This document shows, one piece after another, positions 21,132-33,207 of a DNA stretch of 64,000 bases. Source of the stretch: Pisolithus tinctorius (taxonomy: Eukaryota; Basidiomycota; Agaricomycetes; Boletales; Pisolithaceae); the NCBI GenBank assembly GCA_024663395.1, contig JANFAH010000027.1, forward strand, positions 310,001 through 374,000, read 5' to 3'. The position numbers and the translations under genes are program-made. Below the pieces are notes generated by a model that saw only the letters and a program-made list of their open reading frames with translations, was not told the DNA's origin and made no database searches. The first letter of the stretch is position 1; the number at the start of each line of letters is the position of its first letter.

Positions 21132-24058
21132 TCACTCCACCATGAAATAACAATAGCCTACATCAGGGAACCAGTGTAATGCCATCCCTACTACACCTGT
21201 AATTGACATGACATCAATAACATGCACGTTGTCCTCCAAACATTGGCACACATAAATGGTTTGATATGAAAGTTTGAATAGAGTTGGGTTGGGGGGGGAG
21301 AACATTGTGACCACTGCTATGTTCTTCCAGATCCAAGCATTGCCAGGACCTTCGACCTGAACAGCAAGGCAAGTAAAGTACTGGACTTCCACTACACAGG
21401 TAGTCTCAGCAAGTACAACCTGGAAAATATGTGTTAGGACATAACTGTGATTGGCTTTAGGACATACCTTAACAAAATGGGCTGGCCATATCTGGTCCGG
21501 TGCATGTAGTAGCTCCCTCCATGCAGTCCAGGCAATCTGCCCATTAGGCAAGTGCAGGTGGGCCCATCAATATATTTTTGTCATGGATGGTTGACCAAAA
21601 TAGTTGGAAATTGCAATGCTCGCCAGACCTTGGGGGAAGACTGGACATCAATCTCATTTGTGAAGTAGTATAGAGCCATTATCAAGGTCAGCTGCTGTCA
21701 ATGGGAAGAGTGTCTTTTCAGGGCACAGACTAGGTACCATCACCTTTAATGCATTGACTTGGCAATGCCATACTCCCTCGCACAACAAGTTAGCATATGG
21801 ATTTGATGGCTGTTGAATCTCCTGACCCAGGTTGCTGATGGTGTGCTCCATAGTCCACTGGGAATAACAGATAGCAGGTCCCTTCTTGGTTGTTTGCTGT
21901 GTCAAATGGGACACCTGACATACACACAGCTTCATGAAGTGGAGTCAGGCTGCAGACTGCTGGCAGTAGAGTTCTTCACAATTGAGTGGCCATTCTGTAA
22001 GTAGTACATGGGCATCACAAGGCTCTGAGCAGGAGATATGGGCCTGGCATATGAGCTGGAATCCTTGGACTAGCTTGCAGAAGTTGTGCCAATTATGCTT
22101 TGGGAAGGATGCCATGCAGTAATGCAGGTGTGATGCTGAACATGTACAACTGGAACTCCCATGTCTTGTATCCAGACAAGATCTTTTCAGCAGGGTTACA
22201 TGGCTTGTGATTGAAAGAACCTGGAAGGTGCTGAGTGGCAGATGATATGAGGGTGCCATGGAGTTCCCAAGCATCAGAACATCTGAATACAGCCCATGGC
22301 CATTGTGAGAGATGGTCAGGAGGTGTGCAATTGATTGTGCCATGCCACAATGATAGAAATAGATCTGAAAGGAGGGCAACAAGGTGCATGATATCAGGAG
22401 TGAGGCAATTGGGGATGCCAAGCATATGGGAGACATTGAGACTGAGAAGGATGGCAGGTTTGGTGATGCCAGTTTCCATGTGAAGCTTCTTGTATTGTGT
22501 TGTATTGTGAGCAGTGACCAAGAGACAGAGATTTTCAAAGTATTCAGAAGAACCAGGGTCTTGGATGTCATATGGACTGTGGTCAGGGTGATTACTGCCT
22601 TCCATGTTGTAGTTGTTTGGGAGAAGTAAGGCAGGGTAATAGTGATTCCCTTTGCAGTGTCTGAGGAGTCCACAATATAGACAACAGCCATTGCAGCCAC
22701 TGTGCCCCACCATCCCATTGAAATAGACCAGGCCAGGGCCATCAGCCATTGCAAAGATGAGATACAAGTCTGATAGAAAGGTAATGTTTTGGGATGCATC
22801 CCAGATGCATAAATGTTCATTTTGTAGAGTGGCAAGATGGTGGAGGCCAGGGAAGAGAAAGGAGTCAATGTTCTTGGGTTTGTTGCGACCTGGAATAAAG
22901 CTGCCTGGCAGGATGTAGTGCTTCTTGTAGTGCTTGTCTGGGGCATGGTTCATAACAATCCAGATGTATATCCAGCAGTTGGACTCCTTGCTCTCATAGA
23001 GCTGAGCACTGTTGAGTGAAATCATAAGGACAATGTCATCAGGTTTGATATCACCCCACTTGACAGCCTCAAGATAGTCTGATCCTTTGCAAAAGTTGTC
23101 ATAAAGATCAATCATGCCACTGTTGATATGAAGCTGTTCACAGATCTGCTGTGTCCCCTCTTGTAGATACAAGTTTCTTTGGCATGCTTGGGATTGTGCC
23201 AAAGTGCTTGAAATTGGGGCCCAAGCAGTATAGTAACAAACTTGTGGCAGGTGATGTGAGATCACCCACCACTGGTTCACAGTCAGATAGCATTGTAGTG
23301 ATCCTCACCACATATGGGGCATGTGTCAAGTGCAGCATATGGGCCAGTGAAGGCTATGCATGTGTCTGGGCACATATCATGTTTGATCGACTCTACACCT
23401 GTGTATTCTGTGATCAGCTGTAGTAGCTCAGCACCCCCATGGCATTCCCCTTGAAACAACATCCTGTCAATTGTCTGATGGACTTATAGGAACTAATGGC
23501 AGAATGTTCAAGCACAAAGTATGATTCAATTCCAAAATGAATCACATCATCATCAACTGTAAGCTGGTAGCAAGGTGGATTCTGAAGTCTATGGAGCACT
23601 GTATCATCTAATTTGGTGACAGGATCATCTAGCAATGCAGTATGGAGGAGTTCAATGAATTGAATGGCATCTGTATGCTTTGAATGGATAGCAGCATGCT
23701 TGAGAGCATCGATGTCGAAGACAGTACAAGAGGGAATGCAAGTGTTGTGAACAGGCAATTGGGGAGCCTGAGGTGAAGAAGGTGGGGGTCACTGAGGTGA
23801 GGAAGGAGATGGGTGAGCTTCTGGGCTTCCTGGCCATCTACAGCCTTGCTCATCTTCGTGCACTTGATGGGGTGAAGCAGGGGGTGGGGGAATTCCTGGG
23901 ATTTCTGACCCTCCATGGCCTTGATCATCTTTGTGCACTTGATGGGGTGAAGCAGGGGGTGGGAGGACTTCTGGGGTTTCTGACCATCTGTAGCCTTGCT
24001 GGTCTGAAGGAGACAACCACAGATTGTCTTGAGGAGCTGGGATGTCATTCTCCCCCAC
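21132..24058 (-). pseudogene. Tnp2/Plavaka-like transposase
   Basis: Multi-exon reading on the minus strand. The N-terminal exons have two Pro-rich tandem copies (PPPASPHQVHxxxQG) followed by the LDDTVLHRLQNPP segment. A Cys-rich block at about 23420-23280 reads HDMCPDTCIAFTGPY and then CPICGEDHY. The main exon (23280-22093) has the family hallmarks SFLFPGLHHLATLQ, DGPGLVYFNGMVGH and GNHYYPALLLP. Downstream exons include GPAICYSQWTMEHTI and QPSNPYANLL. The family is abundant in basidiomycetes and catalyses cut-and-paste movement. Several stops and frame breaks make it inactive. Confidence 0.88.
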
Positions 24059-24379
24059 CTAGACAATTCAGTATAAACACAAGAGCAAAAAACAATGCTA
24101 CATACCTCTAGTGTGTGTGGACCACCATCAGTATGCACATACATCTGTAAATTGTGGGTATAAGTTAGTGAAAATTGGAAGAATATATGGGATGTACCTC
24201 ATGCTCTGAATGTGCCCACTTATGACATCCTTGTGTCACTTCTCTGCTGCCTGTACCACATTTCACTAATGCATGGTGGGCTTGCTGAGTACATTCAGAC
24301 TTAGGAAGTTGGGTAGTAAGAAAACTGTAGAGACTATTATCAGGCTGATAGCATAACCCATAGATATACTACATACCTT

Positions 24380-24540
24380 TGCATTGCATAGCACTGAGAA
24401 GACAAACTCAGCAATGTGATGTGTGCAATGTACATTGTATGTTGTACTATCAGCAATGTGATGTACACTGCACTATCGGCAATGTAATGTATGCTGTATG
24501 TTGTACTACATGGACTCCAGACATCACATTGCTAATGTAA
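24380..24540. repeat. Subterminal repeats, right end of the transposon
   Basis: Short repeated units containing GCAATGTGATGT and TATGTTGTACTA recur about every 40 bp close to the right terminus. They differ from the left subterminal units. Confidence 0.6.
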
Positions 24541-24650
24541 TGCAATCCATAACAAATTACAATCCTCATCTGATTTCATCTGAGGAGAATCCCACAGATC
24601 TAACCTTAGCAGCCTATGTCCTCCTGTGTCCTGTCCAGTTTTGACTGGGG

Positions 24651-26500
24651 TTAAACTATGACACCCATGATAAGGAATTACTCATGATCTTCAAGGCATT
24701 CCAGACATGGCAGCACTACCTAGAGGGATCTGCTATACTGGTTGATGTTGTCACAGATCATAAGAACCTGGAGTACTTCTCCACCTTGAAGGTTTTAACC
24801 TGGTGCCAGGCACACTGGTCTGAGTTTCTATCACAGGTCAATATGGTTATCTGGTTCAGACCCAGTAAACTTGGTGCTAAGCCTGATGCCCTAACTAGAT
24901 GATGGGATGTCTACCCCAAAGAGGGGGATAGTGACTACACCTGGGTCAACCCACAGAACCTCAGACTGGTCTTCATGCAGGAACAGCTAGCCACATCCCT
25001 GCATGCCACCTACCTTGAATACCTGGTCCTACATGCCATTGCACTGATGGACATGGAGAAAGTTCATAATGATATCCTCTCAGCTCTGCCCTCAGACCCA
25101 GTCACCCAAGTCTGGTCCTCAGACACATCAGATTCCTGGTGGTCAGTTGATGACACTGGCTTCCTCTGCCTAGATGGAAGAATCTATGTACCAGACTCTA
25201 ACAACCTTCAACTTTGTGTCTTGAGGTTCAAACATGACCACCCTGTGTCAGGCCACTTCAGCCAAAACAGAACCCTAGAGCTCATCCAGTGCAAATACAC
25301 TTGGCCCAGCCTAAGGACATTTGTCAAGGACTATGTCTGGTCCTGCACTACCTGTGCCTGGGCCAAAGTACCCTGCCACTGGCCTTACAGCCTACTCAAA
25401 CAACTCCCCATGCCAGAAAAGCCACGGAATTCCATTTTGATGGATTTCATAGAGCAACTCCCAGCCTCAACCAGCTTTACTGCCATCCTTGTCATGATTG
25501 ACTGGCTTTTGAAGCAAGCCATCTTCATACCTACTCACAACACCATCACAGCCCCTGAGCTCACTAAGCTCTTCCTGATGCACATATTCTCCAAGCACAG
25601 TGTACCAGTCCATGTGACCTCAGACCAGGGATCAGAATTCATATCCCACTTCTTCCAGTCTCTTGGTAAGGCTCTGGACATGCATCTACACTTCACCTCG
25701 GGGTATCACCCAGAGGGGGATGGTCAGACAGAGTGCACCAATCAGATCCTCAAACAATATCTCTGGGTCTACTGTAACTACCAGCAGGATAACTGGGCTG
25801 AATTACCACCACTAGCTGAGTTTGCCTACAACAATGCACCTAGCACTACGACTGGGGTATCACCCTTCTTTGCTAATAAGGGTTACCACCCTAATATCTC
25901 AGTCTTCCCTGAGTGCAACCTCACATCCAACCAGGCTCATGATTATGCAGTCAACTTAGATTCACTGCACCAGTACCTACATGAAGAAATGGCCCTCACC
26001 CAGCAGTGCTACCAAGGACCAGCAGATGCTAAGTGCATGCTGGCCCTGGACTTCAAAGTGGGCAACAATGTCTATGTAAAAGCCAAGTATTTCTGGTTGA
26101 CCTGGCCCTCCAAGAAGCTGAGTGAGAAGAACCTTGGGCCCTACCCCATAATAGCCCAGGCTGGCTCTCACTCATTCACCCTATGCTTACCAGACTCTAT
26201 GTGCACTGTACACCCAGTCTTCCACATATCCCAACTTGAACCAGCCATCCCAAATACCATACCTAACTGGACTCAACCTCCACCCCCACCAGTAGATGTT
26301 GACAGCAACCTAGAATTTGAAGTAGCAGAAATACTTGATTCAAAGGTTGACCAGTGCAGGAAGGGTTGGTTGCAGTACCTGGTCTGGTGGACTGGCTATG
26401 AGGGAACTGACAAAGAAACTACCTGGGTACTAACAACAGAGCTGGACAATGCCTCAGAACTTGTTCAAGAATATCATGACTGGTACCCAGACAAACCCAG
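24651..26500 (+). pseudogene. Gypsy A2: RNase H tail, integrase, chromodomain
   Basis: This continues the pol cut at 17094. RNase H tail TDHKNLEYFS is followed by a TGA at 24900-24902 that aligns with CGA at 52286-52288 in A. The integrase has HHCC residues (HDHPVSGHF, then CTTCAWAK), a catalytic triad in MDFIEQLP, TSDQGSEF and HPEGDGQTE, and a chromodomain at about 26300-26480 (LQYLVWWTGYEGTD). The 521-codon open frame from 24975 makes it the best preserved integrase outside A. The last codons diverge from A after PDKPS, so the 3' end has been replaced near 26500. Confidence 0.92.
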
Positions 26501-26519
26501 TGTCACACACCAAAGGTGT

Positions 26520-27330
26520 TGTGGACATGGTTACAGCTGACTCTGCCTAACTCATTGATGAGTTGTGCACCCATGCCATGCATATGAAGACTAAAGCCCT
26601 CATGTGTAGAAGGACTGCTGGATGTGAGCAGTCATCCTTTGCACAAGAAAAAGTCATCAGTGCTAAAGAAAAAAGAGGAAGTGAGTTAAGTGTGCATTAA
26701 AAGCTTTTAGCACCTGTGTATGGCATTCCAGTTTTCATCATATCTCCATCATTTCCAAAGATATCGACTCTGTTCTCACACTCACTTAAAGTGCTCAGCC
26801 ACATCATCCTTCCTTCCAAATTTGGAGAGGATCCTCACACCCTACGCATTTCTACAGCACTCCAACCATCAGATGCTCATTTTGCTAAGTCCATCAATCA
26901 TGGCTGCCTCTTCATCAATTGTCTCACTTGTCTCATTTGCCAGAGACAATGGCTACATATATCTGCCAGGTGTTCCCACCAGCTTCTGTCCTGAAGCCCC
27001 CTGGTTTGTTCCATTGTCATCAGCCCCATCCCATCCCATGCAGCTTGGTCAGTGTGTTCTCCTCATCAGTATGACTTCCAGAAGGATGTTCTTTGGTTGC
27101 CTCAGGTCTGTCACTCAGTTACAAAGGTCTTATGTGGTTGTTTTGGTCTCTCCACTTGATGAAGCATATGGGTCCTTCCTCCCTGCTCCCTGCACCATCT
27201 TTATTCCAGTCTTGTCCATCATTCTCCCTACATTGCAACAGCTGCAGTATAATCTACTGTTCTCCAGCCTCCCTGATCACATCCATGACAAGTATGACAT
27301 GCATCTTGCCTTTTTACTGCAAGACCCAGC
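26520..27330 (+). pseudogene. Unrecognised gene cut by a solo LTR
   Basis: Following a short reading (LIDELCTHAMHMKTKALMC) a long frame opens, with a plausible start at 26900 (MAASSSIVSLVSFARDNGYI). It continues through LPGVPTSFCPEAPW to LLQDPA, where the family F LTR begins at 27331. Joining the flanks across the LTR and one copy of the duplicated site keeps the frame (EDIPPSPFPP) for about 18 codons to a TGA. This suggests a real coding frame existed when the LTR element arrived. No family recognised. Confidence 0.4.
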
Positions 27331-28254
27331 TGTCAAGTATGGGTTTACCCTCAGGTGACCAGGCTTCAAGACCAGGTGACAGGGGCTAGTCCAGGTGGCC
27401 AGAGTCAAGGCCAGGAGACAGGGGTTAAGTCCAGTTGGACCAGAGTTAAGGCTGGAGGTCAGGGGCTAAGTCCAGAGGACTGGACTTAAGGCTGGGAGCA
27501 TGGGAACAAGACCAGTAGGATGGGAAACCAGCCAGTCTTGGAGTGCACACAGGGGGAAGCTGGTCTGGGTTGGATCTACCTCCCTTGGTCTCAGCTTATG
27601 TGCTGTACCCTTATGCAAGCTGGGGAGAGGTCCAGGACAGGGGCTGGGGATAGCTTAAGGCTCAGCCTTAGCTATAGAGTAGACTCAAGGGGTAATACAT
27701 ATGGAGTTGAGGGTAATACTTAGTTGATATTCTGACTGAGGTGCTATGAAGTATGTACAGGGGTTAAATACATGAGGCCAGTCTGGGATAATGAACATGA
27801 AGCCAGACTTGTTGATAAGCTATTAGTGAGATGATTAGCAAGGTGAGGATAGCCAGAGTGGCTGTGCCAAGGCTAATAGCCAAAGTCCAAGTGACTGGCA
27901 TAACTGGAGTTGGACACAGGATTTGTACCATAAGCAGAGTCAGACAAAAGGACCAGACTAAATATAGTACAAACAAAGGAAAACAGACCAGAGTCATGTC
28001 TGGGTGACCTGGACATGGACCTGGGAGGCCCAGGGTGGAGCAGCACAAGGCCAGGAGGCTGGAATGGACCAGAGATAGGGGTAAAAGACTGGACTTGAGT
28101 TACTTAGGCCTGAGTTGGGTTATCTAGGACTGGAGTTGTGTTCCCTAGGCCAGGGTTAGGTTTTCTAGGCTGGACTAGGACCGGACTTGACCAGAGTTAG
28201 GGACTAGGGGTCCAGACTGGACCAGGATTGAGTCTGAGAGTCATGGATATGACA
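27331..28254 (-). repeat. Solo LTR of gypsy family F
   Basis: Reverse complement of 31542-32444. It has TGTCAAG and GATATGACA ends and a perfect 5-bp target duplication CCAGC (27326-27330 and 28255-28259). It carries the TATCAACT-type transcript-start block in inverted form near 27722. Confidence 0.92.
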
Positions 28255-29430
28255 CCAGCAGAGGACATCCCCCCTTCTCCCTTTCCTCCATCAGAGCCCC
28301 ATTCATGAAGTATTTATTGACTTTGCTGAGAGCATGAATGGGTGGGGGACACAGTCACCTATGCTCCCATTACCACACAGACCCCCAATGCCCTAGCCCT
28401 TTGATGCCTGACTCATGCCATCCTTTTCTGGAATTAATACCTCCCCATCTGGAAACACTGTCCACCTGTCATGCCATCTGTGGATCTAGAGATGTCTCTG
28501 CTGAGATCTGACTTGTATCACCACCCCCTAATGTGATATCAGTGTGATTACTCAGTTTCTGACTCCATTTGACTCATTTTGTGATGTTTTGACTGTCCTT
28601 GACTCATTTATTTCCAATACTTACCAGTTCTTCCATGCTTGCTTACTTTCCATGTCTTGCTTACTCATCATGATTACTCAGTCCTTACTCATTACTTACC
28701 AAGTGTTTGTGCCTTGTTTGTCACAAGCTGTGCTCCCCCCACAGTATATAAACCCCCATGTACTTAGCTACCCAAGAAACAATCAAGAAGTCACTCAGCA
28801 GTCAGTTCAGCTCTCTCAGGCATAACTTGTTGTCAACAGTTGAGGCTCATTCAGAAGAGTCTATCTGTCTTCATCATATCATTGGTAGTTGAGGCTCCAT
28901 GAAGGGGTCTATCTGCCTATCATTAGTGCCTGTGTAACTCATCATTGACTTGTGCCTGGAGCACATCCTATTGAAGATCATTACTCCCAAGTCCTTTTGG
29001 CTGAACACCTTTGCTCTGTTCAGTATCCCCTGTCCAGTCATTGCTTGCTCATCAGTTCCCGTGTAACTCATCATCAACTTGTGCTAGGAACACCTGCCAT
29101 CGAAATTTCCCCCACTTTAGGTTTCTCTGCCCTCCAGGTTCCACAGAGGCAAACCACCACTCACTCATATTTGTCTTTGGTGTTGGTTTTGGTTGGTTTA
29201 TACTGCCTTTCCACACTTTGACTCACACTGGTCCTTTTCAAGAAATAATCTAGAACTGGTCTCAAGCTTCTTTTCTCCTTATCTGTTTCTCCTATCTTGT
29301 AGTTACTATGTCTTGATTTCTCTTACTTTTCTTTTATTTGCTTTCTTTCACACCTTAGGACCAGAACTGGGCATTGGCTGTAGCATTTGCAGGTGTACAC
29401 ACACAAGAAGAACACTACACTACATGCACA
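28255..29430. other. Non-coding stretch, possible LTR remnant
   Basis: No convincing gene. A TATA-like TATATAAACCCC lies at about 28743, with pyrimidine-rich sequence after it, and two short direct duplications (GTTGAGGCTC blocks near 28845 and 28888; TGTAACTCATCATC blocks near 28931 and 29060). A segment from TGTGATATC (28532) to TTTCACA (29352) has LTR-like ends but only an imperfect flank repeat (CCTAA/CCTTA). Confidence 0.35.
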
Positions 29431-29435
29431 CAATG

Positions 29436-30459
29436 TTAGACCTGGGACCCAGAACCAGCACTGGTCTGGTCACCTGACTCAGACTGGGACTGGCTTTCCT
29501 CTTCTTCCTCCCTCAGCCCCTCCAGCTCTTCATCAAGCCCCTCAATGTCCCTGTCCTCTTCATTGGTGGTATCCCAGTCTGAAGGCATGTCAGGCACTAG
29601 GAATTTGAAGTGCTCTTCAACATAGGTTTCATAAGACTGGGCGAACCAGTAAAAGTTCCTTGAAGCCTCCTGTTGGGTCATGGCTAGGCTGACCACATTT
29701 TCAGCCACACATGCCACTGCCTTGATCAGGTGCTCCATTTGGTCACCAGTCTTCTTTGTCAGTGGCCCCTCAACCACATCCTCTTCCTCATCACCTGCAC
29801 CCTCGAGTACCTTGGCAGATGGGCACCTCAACCTCTTCTTCTTCTCCCCAGTGCAAGGGGAGATCACATCCACCTTTCTCTTGCCCTTGTCTGTGACTGG
29901 ACCAGCACCAGTCTCACCTTTGACTGGCCACTGGCAATGATCCTTGAGCTCATTGCACCAGTTGCTGGCCAGGTGCTTCTTCTTGCCATTGGTGTTGCAC
30001 AGACAAGTCATGTTTGTCCAGGTGCAACAAAGACACCTGGGAGGTGGTCAGCTGGTCAACTACCAGTTGCTTGGTCATTACTCACCAGGGGTTCATCACC
30101 TCCACATTTGACCCAGCCCCAGTTGAACTATCCACCAGGGCATCTGCCTGCTCTCTCTCAGCCACCTTCCTAGCTTCCTCAGCCTTGCATGCAACCTCCA
30201 CCCTCTGTGCCTCTGCCTCTGCACATGCCCTCTCTTCTTCAAGCTGGGCCTGCTCTTGCCTTTCCACCTCCAACCAGGCCTCCACAGGGAGCCAGGCTTC
30301 CTCTTGGGCCTTTGCTTTGTGCCTCTTGCACTCAGCCAACTTGCCCCAGATTGCCTGGTCATTGTTGTTGCTGCCTACCTGCAGCTCTTCACTTGTCACC
30401 CAGGTCAGGTTGGGCAGGAGGTCTTGGTCATATGGCATTTGGGACTGGTGAATAGACAT
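29436..30459 (-). pseudogene. Antisense accessory gene of a family G gypsy element
   Basis: Two exons, 30459-30086 and 30036-29436, with a 49-bp GT-AG intron. Exon 1 is Glu/Ala/Arg-rich and coiled-coil-like (KRHKAKAQEEAWLP, EEERACAEAEAQRV). Exon 2 begins with a degenerate Cys cluster (CLCCTWTNMTC, then NWCNELKDHCQWP), then a basic stretch (GKRKVD, GEKKKRLR) and an acidic Ser-rich tail. Architecture, intron position and cluster match the gene at 58403-59358 in element A. It lies just before a conserved polypurine tract and LTR, antisense to the element. At least one cluster Cys is lost, so function is doubtful here. Confidence 0.7.
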
Positions 30460-30577
30460 GTCAAAGTAAAGAACCAAACCTGAGGTGGACCAGTCTTAAG
30501 TCCACTGGTTTTCAAGGTCAGACACAAAATTTTCATTCTCAGCATTGTCCTTGTTGGAGCCTCATGGGCTTGGCTCC

Positions 30578-31173
30578 AAGAGGGGGATACTGTCACAACC
30601 ATGTCCAGACCACCCTAGACTGGCTCTACCCCAGACTCAACTGGCCTCATCCAACCCTTGCCCTGGTCCCAGCCTTAACCCTTTGACCTAGAAATGTGTT
30701 AGCTCATGAGGCACTGCAAGGCAGTGCCCAGTCAAGTCATCCACTCAGTTGGTACCAGGCCAGTGTAACACCTGGCCCAGTCACAGGTCCTGCCCCAGTT
30801 CATGGCAAATCCCTTGTTCATACTTTTGATTGATAATATTCTTTATAACATTACCTACCAATCAGTTTACCAACCACCATTGTACCAGTGCAGGCCAGTC
30901 TCCAGTGCTATGTTACACTTACTTTACCTTTAATATTTAAGCCATAGGATAATCTGTTTTAGCAGTGGTCTGAAATCAACTTAGTCTCATCATAACCTGG
31001 TCCCCTCTGTTCTCTGTCTCATGTCTCTTGACTGGACTATGGCCCATGCAAGGGAATAGTGCTGTGCCTTCAGTCACTAAGTCCAACAGTCCAACCCTCT
31101 AGTTTTCATCTACTCTTTGACCCCTGACCAGACTCTGGACTGGCTTTGGACTGGTGAAGACCTGGACTTAACA
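30578..31173 (+). repeat. 3' LTR of a family G gypsy element with polypurine tract
   Basis: AAGAGGGGGATAC (30578-30590) abuts TGTCACAACC at 30591, the same arrangement as at 59496 in element A. The LTR runs to GACTTAACA at 31173. It contains the block TCTGAAATCAACTTAGTC shared with other LTRs here. The rest of the element's pol is absent. Confidence 0.82.
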
Positions 31174-31309
31174 TCTTATCTTATCACCTGACCACAATTC
31201 TATTCTATTCTGATTTTGATTTTGATCTATCTTATCTTTGTCTACTATATGCTATGCTATTAGTATCACCTTACATGGAAATCTTTACTAATACAACCCA
31301 TCCCCAATC

Positions 31310-31450
31310 TAACTAGTAAGTATTACTAAGTATTTTTTATGGCTCTCATCAGGATTTGAACCTAAGGACTTGGTGTTAGTTAGTCTAGTGCTGACTAGTA
31401 GTGAGACTTACTTTAGCATGTGTTACCATTAGTCCACATGGCCAATCTTT
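31310..31450 (-). repeat. tRNA-derived SINE-like unit
   Basis: On the minus strand there is an A-box-like TGGACTAATGG (31436-31426) and a B-box GGTTCAAATCC (31362-31352) about 64 bases apart. A five-pair T-stem can be drawn, but the acceptor arms do not pair, so it is not a tRNA gene. The head resembles tRNA-Arg-type starts (GGCCATGTGGACTAATGG). An AT-rich tail follows. Only one copy is in the window. Confidence 0.4.
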
Positions 31451-31541
31451 CTATACAAGTGTCAACACCTCTTAAGGAGCTTTTCAAGACTTAGCCAAAC
31501 TTTCAAATTGCATACAAGTAGTATTGCAATACACATGCCTG

Positions 31542-32444
31542 TGTCATGTCCATGACTCTCGGACTCAATCCCAGTCCAGTCCAGACCCCTAGCCCCTATC
31601 TCTGGTCAAGTCCGGTCCTAGTCCAGCCTTGAAGACCCAACTCCAACCCTAGATAACCCAACTCCAGCCTGAATAGCTCAAGTCCGGTGTTTTACCCCTA
31701 TCTCCAGTCCATTCTGGCCTCCTGGCCTTGTGCTGCTCCACCCTGGTCCTCCCAGGTCTATGTCCAGGTCACCCAGCCATAACTCTAGTCTGTTTTCCTT
31801 TGTTTGTACTATAGTTAGTCTGGTCCTTTTGTCTGACTCTGCTTACTGTACAAATCCTGTGTCCAACCCTGGTTATGCTGGTCACCTGGACTTTGACTAT
31901 TAGCCTCAGCACAGCCCCTATGGCTGTCCACACTCTTGCTAATCATCTTGCTAATAGCTTATTCACAAGTCCAGCTTCATGTTCATTATCTTGGACTGGC
32001 CTCATGTATTTAACTCCTGTACATACTTTGTAGCACTCCAGTCAGAATATCAACTTAGTCTTACCCTCAACTCCATACTACACCCCAAGTCTACTCTATA
32101 GCTAAGGCTGAGCCTTAAGCTATCCCTGGCCCCTGTCCTGGACCTCTCCCTGGCTTGCATAAGGGTACAGCACATAAGCTGAGACCAAGGGAGGTAGATC
32201 CAACCCCAGACCAGCTTCCCCCTGTGCACACCCCAAGACCAGTCAGTTTCCCATGCTACCAGCCTTGTCCCCACACTCCCAGCCTTAAGTCCAGTCCTCC
32301 AGACTTAGCCCCTGACCTCTGGCCTCAACTCCAGTCCAACCAGACTTGGCCCCTGTCTCCCAGCCTTGACTTTGGTCACCCAGACTTAGCCCCTGTCACC
32401 CAGTCTTGAAGCCTGGTCACCCAAGGGTAAACCCATACTTGACA
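31542..32444 (+). repeat. 5' LTR of gypsy family F
   Basis: TGTCATGTCC to ATACTTGACA. A TATA-like TGTATTTAAC lies about 35 bases upstream of AGTCAGAATAT (32040-32050), the likely transcript start. Directly after the LTR, ATATTCTGACT (32447-32457) is its exact complement, the presumed self-primer site. Confidence 0.85.
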
Positions 32445-32481
32445 GTATATTCTGACTCACACTTGTGCAAGTCACTTCATC

Positions 32482-32761
32482 ATGTCTAGGTCCTGCTCTA
32501 GAACCCCTACCCATGACCTTGCCCATTGGGACTCATCAGGCTACCTTTCTTCCGACTCCAGAGCACAACCTGGAGATCTCTGCTGAAGCAGAGAGGTAAC
32601 TGGTGACCCTCAGCACTCTGCACACCCCTGGCACTATGTTCCTAGTGGTCAAAACTTAATGCATCCATTCCCTTACTCCTGATCCCTGCCTGCCACTCAT
32701 TTCTTCCTGACTCTGGACTGGCCATGTCAACCCCTGAGTCAGACTCACCATCTGGACTCAC
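32482..32761 (+). pseudogene. Start of gag of family F, truncated
   Basis: The ATG at 32482 is placed as in elements A and C after a similar leader (CACTTGTGCAAGTCAC). The reading MSRSCSRTPTHDLAHW is broken by TGA and TAG and ends where another LTR begins at 32762. Too short to show a Gag domain; called from position alone. Confidence 0.45.
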
Positions 32762-33207
32762 TGTCATGACTGTGTCCAGACCACCCTAGACTGGCTCTAC
32801 ACTGGTCTCAACTGGTCTCATCCAACCCTTGCCCTGGTCCCAGCTTTTACCCTTAGACCCAGAAACATGTTAGCTCATGAGGCACTGCAAGGCAGTGCCC
32901 AATTGAGTTGTCCACTCAGTTAGTACCAGGCCAGTGTGACACCCGGCCCAGCCACTAGTCCTGCCCTGGTTCCCAGTAAATCCTTTGTTCATAGTTTTGC
33001 TTGATAATATTCTTTGTAACATCCTACTTACCAATTCATTTACCAATCAATGCTGTACTGGTGCAGACCAGTCTCTGGTGCTACATTTCACTTACTTTAC
33101 CTTTAGTATTTAAGCTGTAGGATAATCTGTTTTAGCCTCAGTCTGAAATCAACCTAGTCTCATCTTAACCCAGTCCCCCTGTCCTCTGTCTCCTGCCTCT
33201 CGACTAG
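32762..33207 (+). repeat. Truncated LTR of gypsy family G
   Basis: Begins TGTCATGACTGTGTCCAGAC and follows the LTR at 30591 for about 440 bp, including TCAGTCTGAAATCAACC. The last part is missing; similarity ends near 33207. Confidence 0.8.

Larger units (their letters stand above)
17095..24650. mobile_element. Plavaka/Tnp2-type DNA transposon with cargo genes
   Basis: The termini are CCCCAGTCAAAACTGGACAG and its inverse; similarity extends to about 36 bp with transitions. The flanks repeat TTAAA (17090-17094 and 24651-24655). Removing it restores the RNase H reading of A2. Inside are a Tnp2-like transposase (minus strand), a divergently transcribed pair of accessory genes, and subterminal repeats near both ends. 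All genes carry premature stops, so this copy is dead. Confidence 0.9.

Noticed and set aside
17090..24655. piggyBac element, because TTAA flanks a CCC end
   Set aside because: The left flank is TTAAA then CCCC, which is not symmetrical for a TTAA cut, and the transposase inside is clearly Tnp2/Plavaka-like.
31341..31443. A functional tRNA gene
   Set aside because: The boxes are present, but acceptor strands do not pair and the anticodon arm cannot be drawn convincingly.
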